Part shown: positions 52,329 to 60,683 of the stretch, piece after piece
Layout: each line of letters starts with the position of its first letter
How positions within the stretch are numbered: the first letter of the stretch is position 1
Assembly: GCF_000814845.2 (NCBI RefSeq)
Contig: NZ_CP010431.2
Location: forward strand, 62,001 to 126,000
DNA: 64,000 nt
Direction of reading: 5' to 3'
Source: Pandoraea sputorum
Lineage (GTDB): Bacteria; Pseudomonadota; Gammaproteobacteria; Burkholderiales; Burkholderiaceae
The notes under the pieces: model-generated
What the model was told of the DNA's origin: nothing
Databases searched by the model: none
The model's input: the letters and a program-made list of their open reading frames with translations, nothing else
Translations under genes and position numbers: made by a program

Positions 52329-53863
52329 GCCACGTGCGAGACATCGAACGCTTGCTGTACGACACGATGGGACTGGACGCCGAGACCCTCGGCGCGAACG
52401 CCATCGAACGTGCGATACGCGTGCGTCTTGCCGCCCTTTCCGCCCTGTCGCCGGACATGCAAGACGCGCCGCCGTACTCGCGTTACTGGCAGCGCTTGCA
52501 GCAATCGCCGCAGGAATTGCAGGCGCTTATCGAGACAGTGGTGGTGCCTGAGACATGGTTCTTCCGGCATCGCGATGCTTTCACCGCGCTCACGCAGATG
52601 GTCCAGGAGGAGCGCGAATCACGTCGGGGCACCGCGCGCGAAGGGCAGGCGCTGCGACTGTTGAGCTTGCCGTGCTCCACCGGCGAGGAACCGTACTCGA
52701 TGGCGATGACGATGTTCGACGCGGGCCTCGGCGCGAACGACTTCACCATCGACGCGCTCGACATCAGCGAACGCGCGCTGGCCGTTGCGCGCGAGGGACT
52801 CTACGGACGCAATTCGTTTCGCGGCCCGCCGGGCACGATGCTGTTCCGGGATCGCTACTTCACGTCGGAAGACGAGAACTTTCGTGTGATCGGTGCGCTG
52901 CGTACGCAGGTGCGCTGGCACTCGGGCAATCTGTTCGATCCGTCGCTCGTCGACCGGCTGGGCACGTTCGATTACGTGTTCTTCCGTAACGTGCTGATCT
53001 ACTTCGACCGCGACGGACAACGTCGTGCCATCGCTGCGCTCGAACAACTCATGCGTATGGGGGCGACGCTCTTCGCCGGACCGGCCGAGGGGGGAACGCT
53101 GACCAGCAACGGGCTGGCACCGACGGGGCACGTGCAGGCGTTTTCGTTCCGCGTGGCGGGGCCGGTGCGGGATATGCAGACGTCGGCAGCGGGCCTGTCG
53201 CGGCCGACGGGCAAGCTCGACACCTTCCGACCCGCGCCGCCAGTGAGTACTCTCGACGCCGTGGCGCAGCATCGCGTTGCGTTACCGCACATTTCGCACA
53301 TTTCGAACGTGCAGCACGTGCGAGCGTCACCCGCGCAAGCGCCGTCCTCGCGCCCGCGTTCGACCGGTGCAGGCCCCTCGCGCACGTTTGCGTCGATGAC
53401 GCCCGTAGGGTCGGTCACGCCACCGCCCGATTCAGCGCGCCCAGGCGTTTTTCAGCACGTTGACGCCAGCGCCCGAACGGACATCGCCGTGCAGCTGACG
53501 CAGGCGCAAATCGCTGCTGACGCTGGCGACTTCGTGGGCGCGGTGGCGCTGTGCCGTGCGGTGCTGGCTGTTGACCGGGCCAATGCGCAGGCCGAGTATC
53601 TGCTTGGACTGGTCGAAGATGCACGGGGCGACGCACAGGGCGCGCTCATCCATTACCGTCGCGCGCTCTATCTGGAGCCGGGGCATTATGAAGCGCTGGT
53701 GCATTGCGCCGCGCTGCTCGATGCGCGCGGCGACAACGCTGGCGCACGACGTTTGCTGGAGCGCGCCGAACGTACTGAACGTACCGAACGTGCGGGCACG
53801 ACTTCGCACACGACCACCGAATCGCATGATCAGACGCATCGCCACGGGAACCGACATCGATGA
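52325..53863 (+). CDS. wspC: WspC, CheR-type methyltransferase with TPR domain
   Basis: A 512-residue protein. It has an N-terminal CheR helical domain and a SAM-dependent methyltransferase (LRLLSLPCSTGEEPYSMAMTMFDAG, then YVFFRNVLIYFDRDGQRR). A Pro/Ser/His-rich linker (about 300-385) is followed by tetratricopeptide repeats (AQIAADAGDFVGAVALCRAV... ALIHYRRALYLEPGHYEALVH). The TPR part is the mark of WspC. It methylates WspA to keep it active. Near the end, a 9-bp repeat gives TERTERAG. Overlaps both neighbours by 4 bp. Confidence 0.94.
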   Translation: MSHVRDIERLLYDTMGLDAETLGANAIERAIRVRLAALSALSPDMQDAPPYSRYWQRLQQSPQELQALIETVVVPETWFFRHRDAFTALTQMVQEERESRRGTAREGQALRLLSLPCSTGEEPYSMAMTMFDAGLGANDFTIDALDISERALAVAREGLYGRNSFRGPPGTMLFRDRYFTSEDENFRVIGALRTQVRWHSGNLFDPSLVDRLGTFDYVFFRNVLIYFDRDGQRRAIAALEQLMRMGATLFAGPAEGGTLTSNGLAPTGHVQAFSFRVAGPVRDMQTSAAGLSRPTGKLDTFRPAPPVSTLDAVAQHRVALPHISHISNVQHVRASPAQAPSSRPRSTGAGPSRTFASMTPVGSVTPPPDSARPGVFQHVDASARTDIAVQLTQAQIAADAGDFVGAVALCRAVLAVDRANAQAEYLLGLVEDARGDAQGALIHYRRALYLEPGHYEALVHCAALLDARGDNAGARRLLERAERTERTERAGTTSHTTTESHDQTHRHGNRHR

Positions 53864-54546
53864 CCTACCGCGAATCCGCGCCTGAGACCGGTCCCGTGTC
53901 CGGTGAGCGCAAACCTTCTTCGCCAGCCGCTGCGAACGCGACGCAGTCCAGGCAGCCGTCGCAAGCGAACGGCAACACGTTGCATCGACAGGCGGCGGAA
54001 TTGCTCGACCGTCTGCCGGTGGTGCCGGTGGACCCGGCGCCGTGGCGCGCCATCCCCGGCGGGCAGGAGAGCGAGCGCGGCTCGTCGCTGCTGCTTTTCC
54101 GGCTGGCGGACGAATGGCTCGCCCTGCCCGCATCCGCCATCGAAGAAGTCGCGCCTATGCGCGGCTGGCATTCCGTCCCGGGCCATCGGCAACGGGCGTT
54201 GCTGGGGCTCGTCAACCTGCGCGGCGCACTCGTGCCGTGTCTGTCTCTCGGCGAGCTGCTCGGCGTGCAGTCCGCACCGCAAACACAAACACCGCAGACG
54301 AACAGCCTGCGTGCAAGTACGGCGCGACTGCTGGCGTTGCGTCATGGGCATCATCTGAGCGCGTTTCCTGTGACGGAAGTGCACGGCACGGTGACGCCTG
54401 CACGCGCATCCATGGGTGCAGTGCCTGCGACGGCGCTGGGTGCGTCGAACGGCTTTGCCGTCGCCGTGCTGCCGTGGCGCGACCACATCGTCGGTGTGCT
54501 GGATCCGCTGCGCATTGGCGCGGCGTTCGACCGGAGCCTCGCATGA
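53860..54546 (+). CDS. wspD: WspD, CheW-like coupling protein
   Basis: A 228-residue protein. An N-terminal low-complexity part (about 1-75) is followed by a CheW domain (LLLFRLADEWLALPASAIEEVAPMRGWHSVPG, then LGLVNLRGALVPCLSLGELLG). It is the second scaffold between WspA and WspE. The stop overlaps the start of wspE by 4 bp. Confidence 0.93.
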   Translation: MTYRESAPETGPVSGERKPSSPAAANATQSRQPSQANGNTLHRQAAELLDRLPVVPVDPAPWRAIPGGQESERGSSLLLFRLADEWLALPASAIEEVAPMRGWHSVPGHRQRALLGLVNLRGALVPCLSLGELLGVQSAPQTQTPQTNSLRASTARLLALRHGHHLSAFPVTEVHGTVTPARASMGAVPATALGASNGFAVAVLPWRDHIVGVLDPLRIGAAFDRSLA

Positions 54547-57041
54547 GCGACGATCTGCAGAACGCCACACTGCTCGACCTGTTCCGCATGGAGACGGAGA
54601 CGCAGGCGCAAGTCCTCGGCGACGGCTTGCTGGCGCTCGAACGCGCGCCCACCGATGCAGCACGACTCGAAGCATGCATGCGCGCTGCGCATTCGCTCAA
54701 GGGGGCGGCGCGCATCGTCGGCGTCGAGGCCGGTGTCTCGCTCGCTCATGTGCTGGAGGACGCTTTCGTCGCGGCTCAGCACGGTGTGCTTGTGCTCAAC
54801 GTGTCGATCATCGATCGCCTGTTGCAAGGTGTCGATCTGCTCATGCGACTCGCGCACCCGCCGGGGCGCGATCCGAACTGGGCGCAAGGCGCGGGCAAGG
54901 CAGAGATCGACGGGTTCGTCTCGTCGTTCGCCAACGAGCTCGCGGCATTGACGGGCGATGCGTCGCAGGCACCCCGTGCCTCCGGCGAACTCACGGCATT
55001 CGATTACGCGAGCTATGGCATGGAGACGGGGCAGAGCGACGCTGCGAATACCGAAGCGCCTCTCTCATACACCTCGGACACCTCGGACATCCCGCGCATC
55101 TCGGAAGAAGTGCTTGTGTCCGACGACGCTCACGTGCAGGACAGTCTCGCACTCCCGCGTGTTATGGAGCACGCGGTGCCGCCGACGTCTCCCGACACAC
55201 GCGACACACGCGACACACGTGACGCACGCGACACATACACCACCGAGCGGGGCGTACACGCTGACACCGGCGACGGCGCGTCGCGTGCCTTGCGCGTCTC
55301 CGCCGACAACCTCGACCGGCTTCTGCGCCTGTCGAGCGAGGCGTTGGTGGCATCGCGCTGGTCGCAACCGTTCGCGCAATCGTTGCAACGGCTGAAACGT
55401 CATCAGCACGACGCGGGCGACGCGCTCGACCGCGTGAGTTCGGCGTTCGCGCAAGTGGCCGACCGCTCCGACGAAGACCGCCAGTTGTTGCTCTCGGCGC
55501 TTGCAGATCTGCGACGCGCGCTCGGTGTCGGGGGGCAGTTGCTGGCCGAACAGATTCACGAACTGGACGACTTCGACCGGCGCTCGACGCAACTGTCGCA
55601 ACGTCTGTACGACGAGGCGCTCGCATGCCGCATGCGACCCATCGACGACCGCCTTGGCGGGTTCGCCCGCATGGTGCGAGATCTGGGCCGCTCGCTAGGC
55701 AAACCGGCGCGGCTGGAGATTCGTGGCGCGGATACGCAGGTCGACCGCGATATTCTCGACCAGCTCGAAGCGCCGCTGGGGCATTTGCTGCGCAATGCCG
55801 TTGACCACGGGCTGGAGCGTCCCGAAGTGCGTGCGGCGGCAGGCAAACCTGCCGAGGGCGTCATCACGCTCAGCGCTCGTCATAGCGCGGGGCTTCTGCT
55901 CGTGAGCGTGTCCGACGATGGCGCAGGTATCGACATCGAACGTGTGCGCGAGGCGGTGGTCAAGCGCGGGCTCGTCGCGCCTGAGACGGCTCGTCATCTC
56001 GACGACAACGAGTTGCTCGAATTCCTGATGCTGCCGGGCTTCACGTTGCGCGACACGGTCACGGATGTGTCCGGGCGCGGTGTCGGCCTTGATGCGGTGC
56101 GCGCGATGGTTGCGATGGTGCGGGGCACGGTGCGCATCGAGTACACCCCCGGGCGTGGTACGAAGTTCATCCTGCAACTGCCGCTCACGCTGTCGGTGGT
56201 GCGCAGTCTGCTCGTCGAGATTGCGGGCGAGCCGTACGCGTTGCCGCTCGCCAGCCTGTCGCGCACGCTGGCGCTGCCGCAAGAAGACATCGACATGCTC
56301 GAGGGGCGTCCGCATTTCACGCTGGACGGCAAACAGATCGGACTCGTGAGCGCGCAACAGGTGTTGTGCGGCACCGAACCGACGGGTACTTCCGGCGATC
56401 AGCCGGTCGTGGTGTTTGGCGAGGGCGAGGCGCGCTACGGGCTGGCCGTCGACAAATTCCTCGGCGAGCGTATGCTCGTCGTGCAACCGCTCGATGCGCG
56501 GCTCGGCAAGTTGCCCAACATCGCCGCCGGGGCGCTGACGGAGGACGGCTCGCCGCTGCTCATCATCGATACGGCGGATCTGGTGCGCTCGATCGCGAAG
56601 GCCGTGGAAATGGGTTCGTTGGAGCGTTTGCCGATGCGCGCCGCCCAGACCAGCGGACGCGGCCGCAAACGTTTGCTGGTGGTGGACGACTCGCTCACCG
56701 TGCGCGAGCTTGAGCGCAAGCTGCTCGCCGCGCGCGGCTACGACGTGAGTGTCGCCATCGACGGAATGGATGGCTGGAACGCAGTGCGCAGCGAAACGTT
56801 CGACATGGTGATCACCGACGTCGACATGCCACGCATGGACGGCATCGAGCTGGTGACCCTGATCAAACGCGACCCGCGCACGGCGGAATTGCCCGTCATG
56901 ATCGTTTCATACAAGGATCGTGAGGAAGATCGGAAGCGCGGACTCGATGCGGGTGCCGATTATTACCTCGCGAAAGGCAGCTTCCATGACGATGCGCTGC
57001 TGCGTGCTGTCGTGGATCTCATCGGGGAGTCGGGGTCATGA
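54543..57041 (+). CDS. wspE: WspE, hybrid CheA-type histidine kinase/response regulator
   Basis: An 832-residue hybrid kinase. HPt domain with the phosphorylated histidine in AAHSLKGAARIVG (about H50); a long variable linker with short repeats (about 145-245); dimerisation and HATPase domains (LRNAVDHGLERPEVR, DDGAGIDIERVREA, GRGVGLDAVRAMV); a CheW-like domain (VRSLLVEIAGEPYALPL); and a C-terminal receiver from about 710 (LLVVDDSLTVRELE, ITDVDMPRMDG with the acceptor Asp near 758, and a conserved Lys in YLAKGS). It phosphorylates WspR and WspF. The start ATG overlaps the wspD stop; a longer open frame upstream lies inside wspD and is not part of the gene. Confidence 0.95.
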   Translation: MSDDLQNATLLDLFRMETETQAQVLGDGLLALERAPTDAARLEACMRAAHSLKGAARIVGVEAGVSLAHVLEDAFVAAQHGVLVLNVSIIDRLLQGVDLLMRLAHPPGRDPNWAQGAGKAEIDGFVSSFANELAALTGDASQAPRASGELTAFDYASYGMETGQSDAANTEAPLSYTSDTSDIPRISEEVLVSDDAHVQDSLALPRVMEHAVPPTSPDTRDTRDTRDARDTYTTERGVHADTGDGASRALRVSADNLDRLLRLSSEALVASRWSQPFAQSLQRLKRHQHDAGDALDRVSSAFAQVADRSDEDRQLLLSALADLRRALGVGGQLLAEQIHELDDFDRRSTQLSQRLYDEALACRMRPIDDRLGGFARMVRDLGRSLGKPARLEIRGADTQVDRDILDQLEAPLGHLLRNAVDHGLERPEVRAAAGKPAEGVITLSARHSAGLLLVSVSDDGAGIDIERVREAVVKRGLVAPETARHLDDNELLEFLMLPGFTLRDTVTDVSGRGVGLDAVRAMVAMVRGTVRIEYTPGRGTKFILQLPLTLSVVRSLLVEIAGEPYALPLASLSRTLALPQEDIDMLEGRPHFTLDGKQIGLVSAQQVLCGTEPTGTSGDQPVVVFGEGEARYGLAVDKFLGERMLVVQPLDARLGKLPNIAAGALTEDGSPLLIIDTADLVRSIAKAVEMGSLERLPMRAAQTSGRGRKRLLVVDDSLTVRELERKLLAARGYDVSVAIDGMDGWNAVRSETFDMVITDVDMPRMDGIELVTLIKRDPRTAELPVMIVSYKDREEDRKRGLDAGADYYLAKGSFHDDALLRAVVDLIGESGS
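55194..55238 (+). repeat. In-frame 9-bp repeats in the wspE linker
   Basis: Five 9-bp units (gacacacgc and variants) encode DTR-DTR-DTR-DAR-DTY. Another pair (cctcggaca, 55072-55089) lies just upstream. Length changes here would stay in frame. Confidence 0.85.
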
Positions 57042-58045
57042 AAATCGGCATCGTGAACGATTCGGCCATCGCGGTGGAGGCGTTGCGCCGCACGCTCGCG
57101 CAGCGTCCGGGCCTGGAAGTGGCGTGGGTGGCGCACGACGGCGCGCAAGCCGTACAGATGTGCGCGCCCGTGCCACCCGACCTCGTGCTGATGGATCTCG
57201 TCATGCCGGTCATGGACGGCGTGGCGGCGACGCGCGAGATCATGCGGCGCACACCGTGCCCGATTCTGATCGTGACGTCGGATGTCGGCCATCACGCGAG
57301 CCTCGTGTTCGATGCGATGGGCGCCGGTGCGGTCGATGCCGTCGATACGCCTGTGTTGGGGGCGGCGGAGCTGGCGCGTCCGGCCTCGTCGTTGCTCGCG
57401 AAGATCGAGGCGGTGGCAGCCCAGCAGGCCGACGCCCGCATACCGCAGACGGTCGTGGTGCCGCGCGCCGTGCCCGAGACGGACGCGTTGGTGGCCATTG
57501 GCGCGTCGGCAGGCGGCCCGGCTGCGCTGGCGACGCTGCTCGGACGCCTGCCTGCGAACTTCGCGGCGGGTGTGATCGTCGTACAGCATGTGGACGACGC
57601 TTTCGCACCCGGTATGGCGGCGTGGCTCGATCAGCAGACACCGCTTTCCGTACGGCTGGTGGAGGCGGGCGAGCGTCCCATGGCGGGCGCGGTGCTGCTC
57701 GCGGGGGGAAACCGTCACCTGCGGGTGGACGCCAGCGGTCGCTGCGTGTATACCGACGAACCCAGGGATGCGGTGTATCGTCCGTCCATCGACGTCTTCC
57801 TGCGCAGTGTGGCCGAGAACTGGCGCTCGCGCGCGGTCGGCGTGCTTCTGACGGGGATGGGCCGCGACGGTGCAGCAGGGCTGGGTGCCATGCGCACGCA
57901 GGGCTTCATGACCATCGCGCAGGATCGCGCGACGAGCGCGGTGTACGGCATGCCCAAGGCGGCGGCCGAAGCCGGTGCCGCGTCGCAAATCCTGCCGCTG
58001 AACATCATCGCGCCACAATTGGTGACGCTGTTCGGCACCGTATGA
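57038..58045 (+). CDS. wspF: WspF, CheB-type methylesterase
   Basis: A 335-residue CheB protein. The receiver domain (VNDSAIAVEALRR; acceptor Asp in LVLMDLVMPVMDG) is joined to a methylesterase with the catalytic serine in AIGASAGGPAALA, histidine in VVQHVDDAFAPGM and aspartate in LLTGMGRDGAAGL. It demethylates WspA and resets the system; loss of WspF in Pseudomonas locks Wsp on. All key residues are present, so this copy looks functional. It overlaps wspE by 4 bp. Confidence 0.95.
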   Translation: MKIGIVNDSAIAVEALRRTLAQRPGLEVAWVAHDGAQAVQMCAPVPPDLVLMDLVMPVMDGVAATREIMRRTPCPILIVTSDVGHHASLVFDAMGAGAVDAVDTPVLGAAELARPASSLLAKIEAVAAQQADARIPQTVVVPRAVPETDALVAIGASAGGPAALATLLGRLPANFAAGVIVVQHVDDAFAPGMAAWLDQQTPLSVRLVEAGERPMAGAVLLAGGNRHLRVDASGRCVYTDEPRDAVYRPSIDVFLRSVAENWRSRAVGVLLTGMGRDGAAGLGAMRTQGFMTIAQDRATSAVYGMPKAAAEAGAASQILPLNIIAPQLVTLFGTV

Positions 58046-58076
58046 CTGTGGGACAAGAACAGAGGGACGAATAACG

Positions 58077-59120
58077 ATGACGACAACCCCGCGCCAACCC
58101 AAACCGGGCACGCCGCCCATCGGCACAGAAAGCAGCCTGAGCGAATCGTCGGCGATGGTATTGCTCGTCGACGATCAGGCGATGGTGGGCGAAGCGATTC
58201 GCCGCGCGCTGACCGGCGAAGCGAACATCGATTTTCACTATTGCGCGAATCCGGAAGAAGCGCTGCGTGTTGCCGAACAGACGCGTCCGACCGTCATCCT
58301 CCAGGATCTTGTGATGCCGGGCACCGATGGTTTGTCGCTGGTGCGACAGTACCGCGGGAGCCCGCTCACGCGCGATATTCCGATCATCGTGCTCTCGACG
58401 AAGGAAGAGCCGACGGTCAAGCGGGAGGCGTTCGCGGCGGGAGCGAACGACTATCTGGTCAAGCTGCCCGACACCATCGAGCTGGTTGCCCGCATTCGCT
58501 ACCACTCGCGCTCGTACATGAACCTGCTGCAGCGCGACGAAGCGTACCGGGCACTGCGTGAGAGTCAGCAACAACTGCTGGAGACGAATCTGGAGTTGCA
58601 GCGTCTGACGCATTCCGACGGTCTCACCGGGCTGGCGAACCGTCGTTACTTCGACGAGTACTTCGGTGCGGAGTGGCGTCGCGCCTTGCGTGAGCAACGC
58701 GAGATGGCGCTGCTGATGATCGACGTCGACAACTTCAAGATATACAACGACACCTACGGCCACATTGCGGGCGACGACGTGTTGCGCCGCGTGGCACGCA
58801 CCATCGCAGAAGCGGCGGCGCGTCCGGCCGATCTTGCGGCGCGTTTCGGCGGCGAGGAGTTCGTGATGGTGCTGCCGAATACGTCGGCGGCCGGCGCGGC
58901 GGCGATTGCCGAGAAGGTGCGCGCGCAGATCGAAGCGATGGCAATTCCGCACGTGGGGTCCGCCAACGGACGACACGTGACGATCAGTCTCGGCGGCGCG
59001 GCGCTGGTGCCGCGCACGCACATGGCGTCGACCTCGTTGATCGAGTCGGCGGATCTGGCGCTTTATCGCGCCAAGCAACAGGGCAAGAATCGCGTGGAGA
59101 TGCAGCCGGGCGCTTCCTGA
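58077..59120 (+). CDS. wspR: WspR, receiver-GGDEF diguanylate cyclase
   Basis: A 347-residue output protein. Receiver domain (LLVDDQAMVGEAIRRAL; acceptor Asp in VILQDLVMPGTDG; Lys in DYLVKLPD), a helical linker (residues about 155-180), and a GGDEF domain with the active variant ARFGGEEF. The RxxD inhibitory site (RPAD) is 5 residues before it and intact. When phosphorylated by WspE it makes cyclic-di-GMP, promoting biofilm. It follows wspF by 31 bp, with agaggg upstream of the ATG. Confidence 0.96.
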   Translation: MTTTPRQPKPGTPPIGTESSLSESSAMVLLVDDQAMVGEAIRRALTGEANIDFHYCANPEEALRVAEQTRPTVILQDLVMPGTDGLSLVRQYRGSPLTRDIPIIVLSTKEEPTVKREAFAAGANDYLVKLPDTIELVARIRYHSRSYMNLLQRDEAYRALRESQQQLLETNLELQRLTHSDGLTGLANRRYFDEYFGAEWRRALREQREMALLMIDVDNFKIYNDTYGHIAGDDVLRRVARTIAEAAARPADLAARFGGEEFVMVLPNTSAAGAAAIAEKVRAQIEAMAIPHVGSANGRHVTISLGGAALVPRTHMASTSLIESADLALYRAKQQGKNRVEMQPGAS

Positions 59121-59135
59121 GCCTGAGGAGGGTGC

Positions 59136-59885
59136 ATGACCTTCGAGCTGTTCTATTGGCCGGGCCTGCAAGGGCGCGGCGAGTTTGTCCGCCTCGCCTT
59201 CGAGGCCAGCGGCACGCCGTATGTCGAGATCGTTCAGGAGGACGGCCCGGGTCAGGGCATGGACGGTCTGCTCCACACGATGGACGATCCGGCCTGCACG
59301 GATCCCCCTTTCGCGCCGCCTTTTCTTCGCGTCCGGCACCCCTCCGGGGACGAACTGATCGGACAGACGGCGAACATCCTCGCGTATCTCGGACCGTTGC
59401 TGGGCCTTGTCGGCGAATCGCCACGCGCTCGGCGCTGGGTCAATCAGTTGCAGTTGACGCTGGCCGATCTCGTCGCGGAGGTGCACGACGGTCATCATCC
59501 CATCGCCAGTCGTCTCTATTACAGCAATCAGAAGGCGGAGGCACGCAAGCGCACGGCGGATCTGATCGAATACCGTCTGCCCAAATTCTTCGGGTACTTC
59601 GAGCGCGTGCTGGCGAACAATCCGAACGCAGGGGGATGGCTCAGCGAAGGCGCGCTGTCGTATGCCGATCTGTCGCTATTTCAGGTGATCGAGGGGTTGT
59701 ACTACGCGTTTCCCCGCGCCATGTCGGGATTTGCGAAGGCGTTCCCGCGCTGTCAGTCAGTGCGCGACGCCGTCGCTCGCGAGCCGCTTGTCGCGGCCTA
59801 TCTGAAGTCGTCGCGACGCACCGCGTTCAACACCACAGGCATCTTCCGGCACTACAAGGAACTCGATCGGGCTTCGCCGTTTTGA
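59136..59885 (+). CDS. Glutathione S-transferase
   Basis: A 249-residue GST. The thioredoxin-like N-terminal domain has MTFELFYWPGLQGRGEFVRLAFEASG and the glutathione-contact turn LIGQTANILAYLG (about residues 84-96); the rest is the all-helical domain (SYADLSLFQVIEGLYYAFP with the capping aspartate). Cytosolic. It begins 15 bp after wspR with a strong ribosome site (gaggaggg), so it is probably transcribed with the wsp genes, although no link to Wsp signalling is known. Confidence 0.9.
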   Translation: MTFELFYWPGLQGRGEFVRLAFEASGTPYVEIVQEDGPGQGMDGLLHTMDDPACTDPPFAPPFLRVRHPSGDELIGQTANILAYLGPLLGLVGESPRARRWVNQLQLTLADLVAEVHDGHHPIASRLYYSNQKAEARKRTADLIEYRLPKFFGYFERVLANNPNAGGWLSEGALSYADLSLFQVIEGLYYAFPRAMSGFAKAFPRCQSVRDAVAREPLVAAYLKSSRRTAFNTTGIFRHYKELDRASPF

Positions 59886-59916
59886 TGTCATTTTGATGCC
59901 GTTTTGACGGTCTGCC

Positions 59917-60546
59917 TTATTCCGGCAGCGAAGTATCCCCGGCGTTGAGCGGGCGCTGCATCAGGACGGTGTCAACCCAACGGCCGAATTTGAAACCGAC
60001 CGATTTGAGTGTGCCCGCGTGCTCGAAACCGCATGCGGCGTGCAGCGCGAGCGACGCCCGGTTGCCGCTGTCGCCGACATTGGCAATCAGTTGTCGCCAC
60101 GGACCACCTTCGCACCGCGCGATGAGTGTGAGCAATAACGCGCGTCCGACCCCTTGTCCGATGGCGTCGGCGGCGATGTACACCGAGTCTTCCAGCGTGA
60201 AGCGATACGCCGAGCGCGGACGGTAATGCGTGGCGTACGCATAGCCGAGCACCCTGCCCTCATGTTCCGCCACGAGATACGGCAGGCCTGCGTCGCGAAC
60301 CTTCGCGCAGCGTGCGCGCATCTCCGCTTCGTCGGGCGGCACCTCTTCGAACGACGCGGACCCGGTGAGCACGTGATGGGCGTAGATGGCCGTGATGGCG
60401 GGCAGATCGTCGTCTCGCACCGGACGCACGTTGCAAGCGCAGCGCGCGAGTTCGGTGCCCACGCATCGCGATTCGACCGATGCCGGTGAGACGGAGGCCG
60501 TCGACGACGACGGGCGGCAGGAATGGGCGGGACGGGACGACGACAT
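59917..60546 (-). CDS. GNAT acetyltransferase, Pat/Bar-like
   Basis: A 209-residue GNAT protein. From about residue 40 it follows the phosphinothricin acetyltransferase family: NVRPVRDDDLPAITAIYAHHVLTGSASFEEVPP, the acetyl-CoA loop AIGQGVGRALLLTLI, and NRASLALHAACGFEHAGTLKSVGFKFGRW. Members acetylate phosphinothricin, methionine sulfone or similar amines. The first 38 residues are Ser/Cys-rich and may not be translated, but no better in-frame ATG exists. Confidence 0.88.
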   Translation of the reverse strand: MSSSRPAHSCRPSSSTASVSPASVESRCVGTELARCACNVRPVRDDDLPAITAIYAHHVLTGSASFEEVPPDEAEMRARCAKVRDAGLPYLVAEHEGRVLGYAYATHYRPRSAYRFTLEDSVYIAADAIGQGVGRALLLTLIARCEGGPWRQLIANVGDSGNRASLALHAACGFEHAGTLKSVGFKFGRWVDTVLMQRPLNAGDTSLPE

Positions 60547-60576
60547 ACGAAAGAACCAGTAGCGTTGGAATTCACA

Positions 60577-60598
60577 ACGGGCCGGTCTTCCGGCCCGT
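60577..60598. other. Hairpin upstream of the GNAT gene
   Basis: A perfect 9-bp GC stem (60577-60585 with 60590-60598) with a 4-base loop and no T-run, 31 bp upstream of the GNAT start. Possibly a terminator for the upstream TAXI gene or a leader structure. Confidence 0.4.
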
Positions 60599-60683
60599 GA
60601 CTGTCGGCAGTTTGCGCCGCTACTTGTTATAAGAAAAGCTTGTGCAGATTATGCGTTGCATAAGTCATTCTTTGAGATGATGC

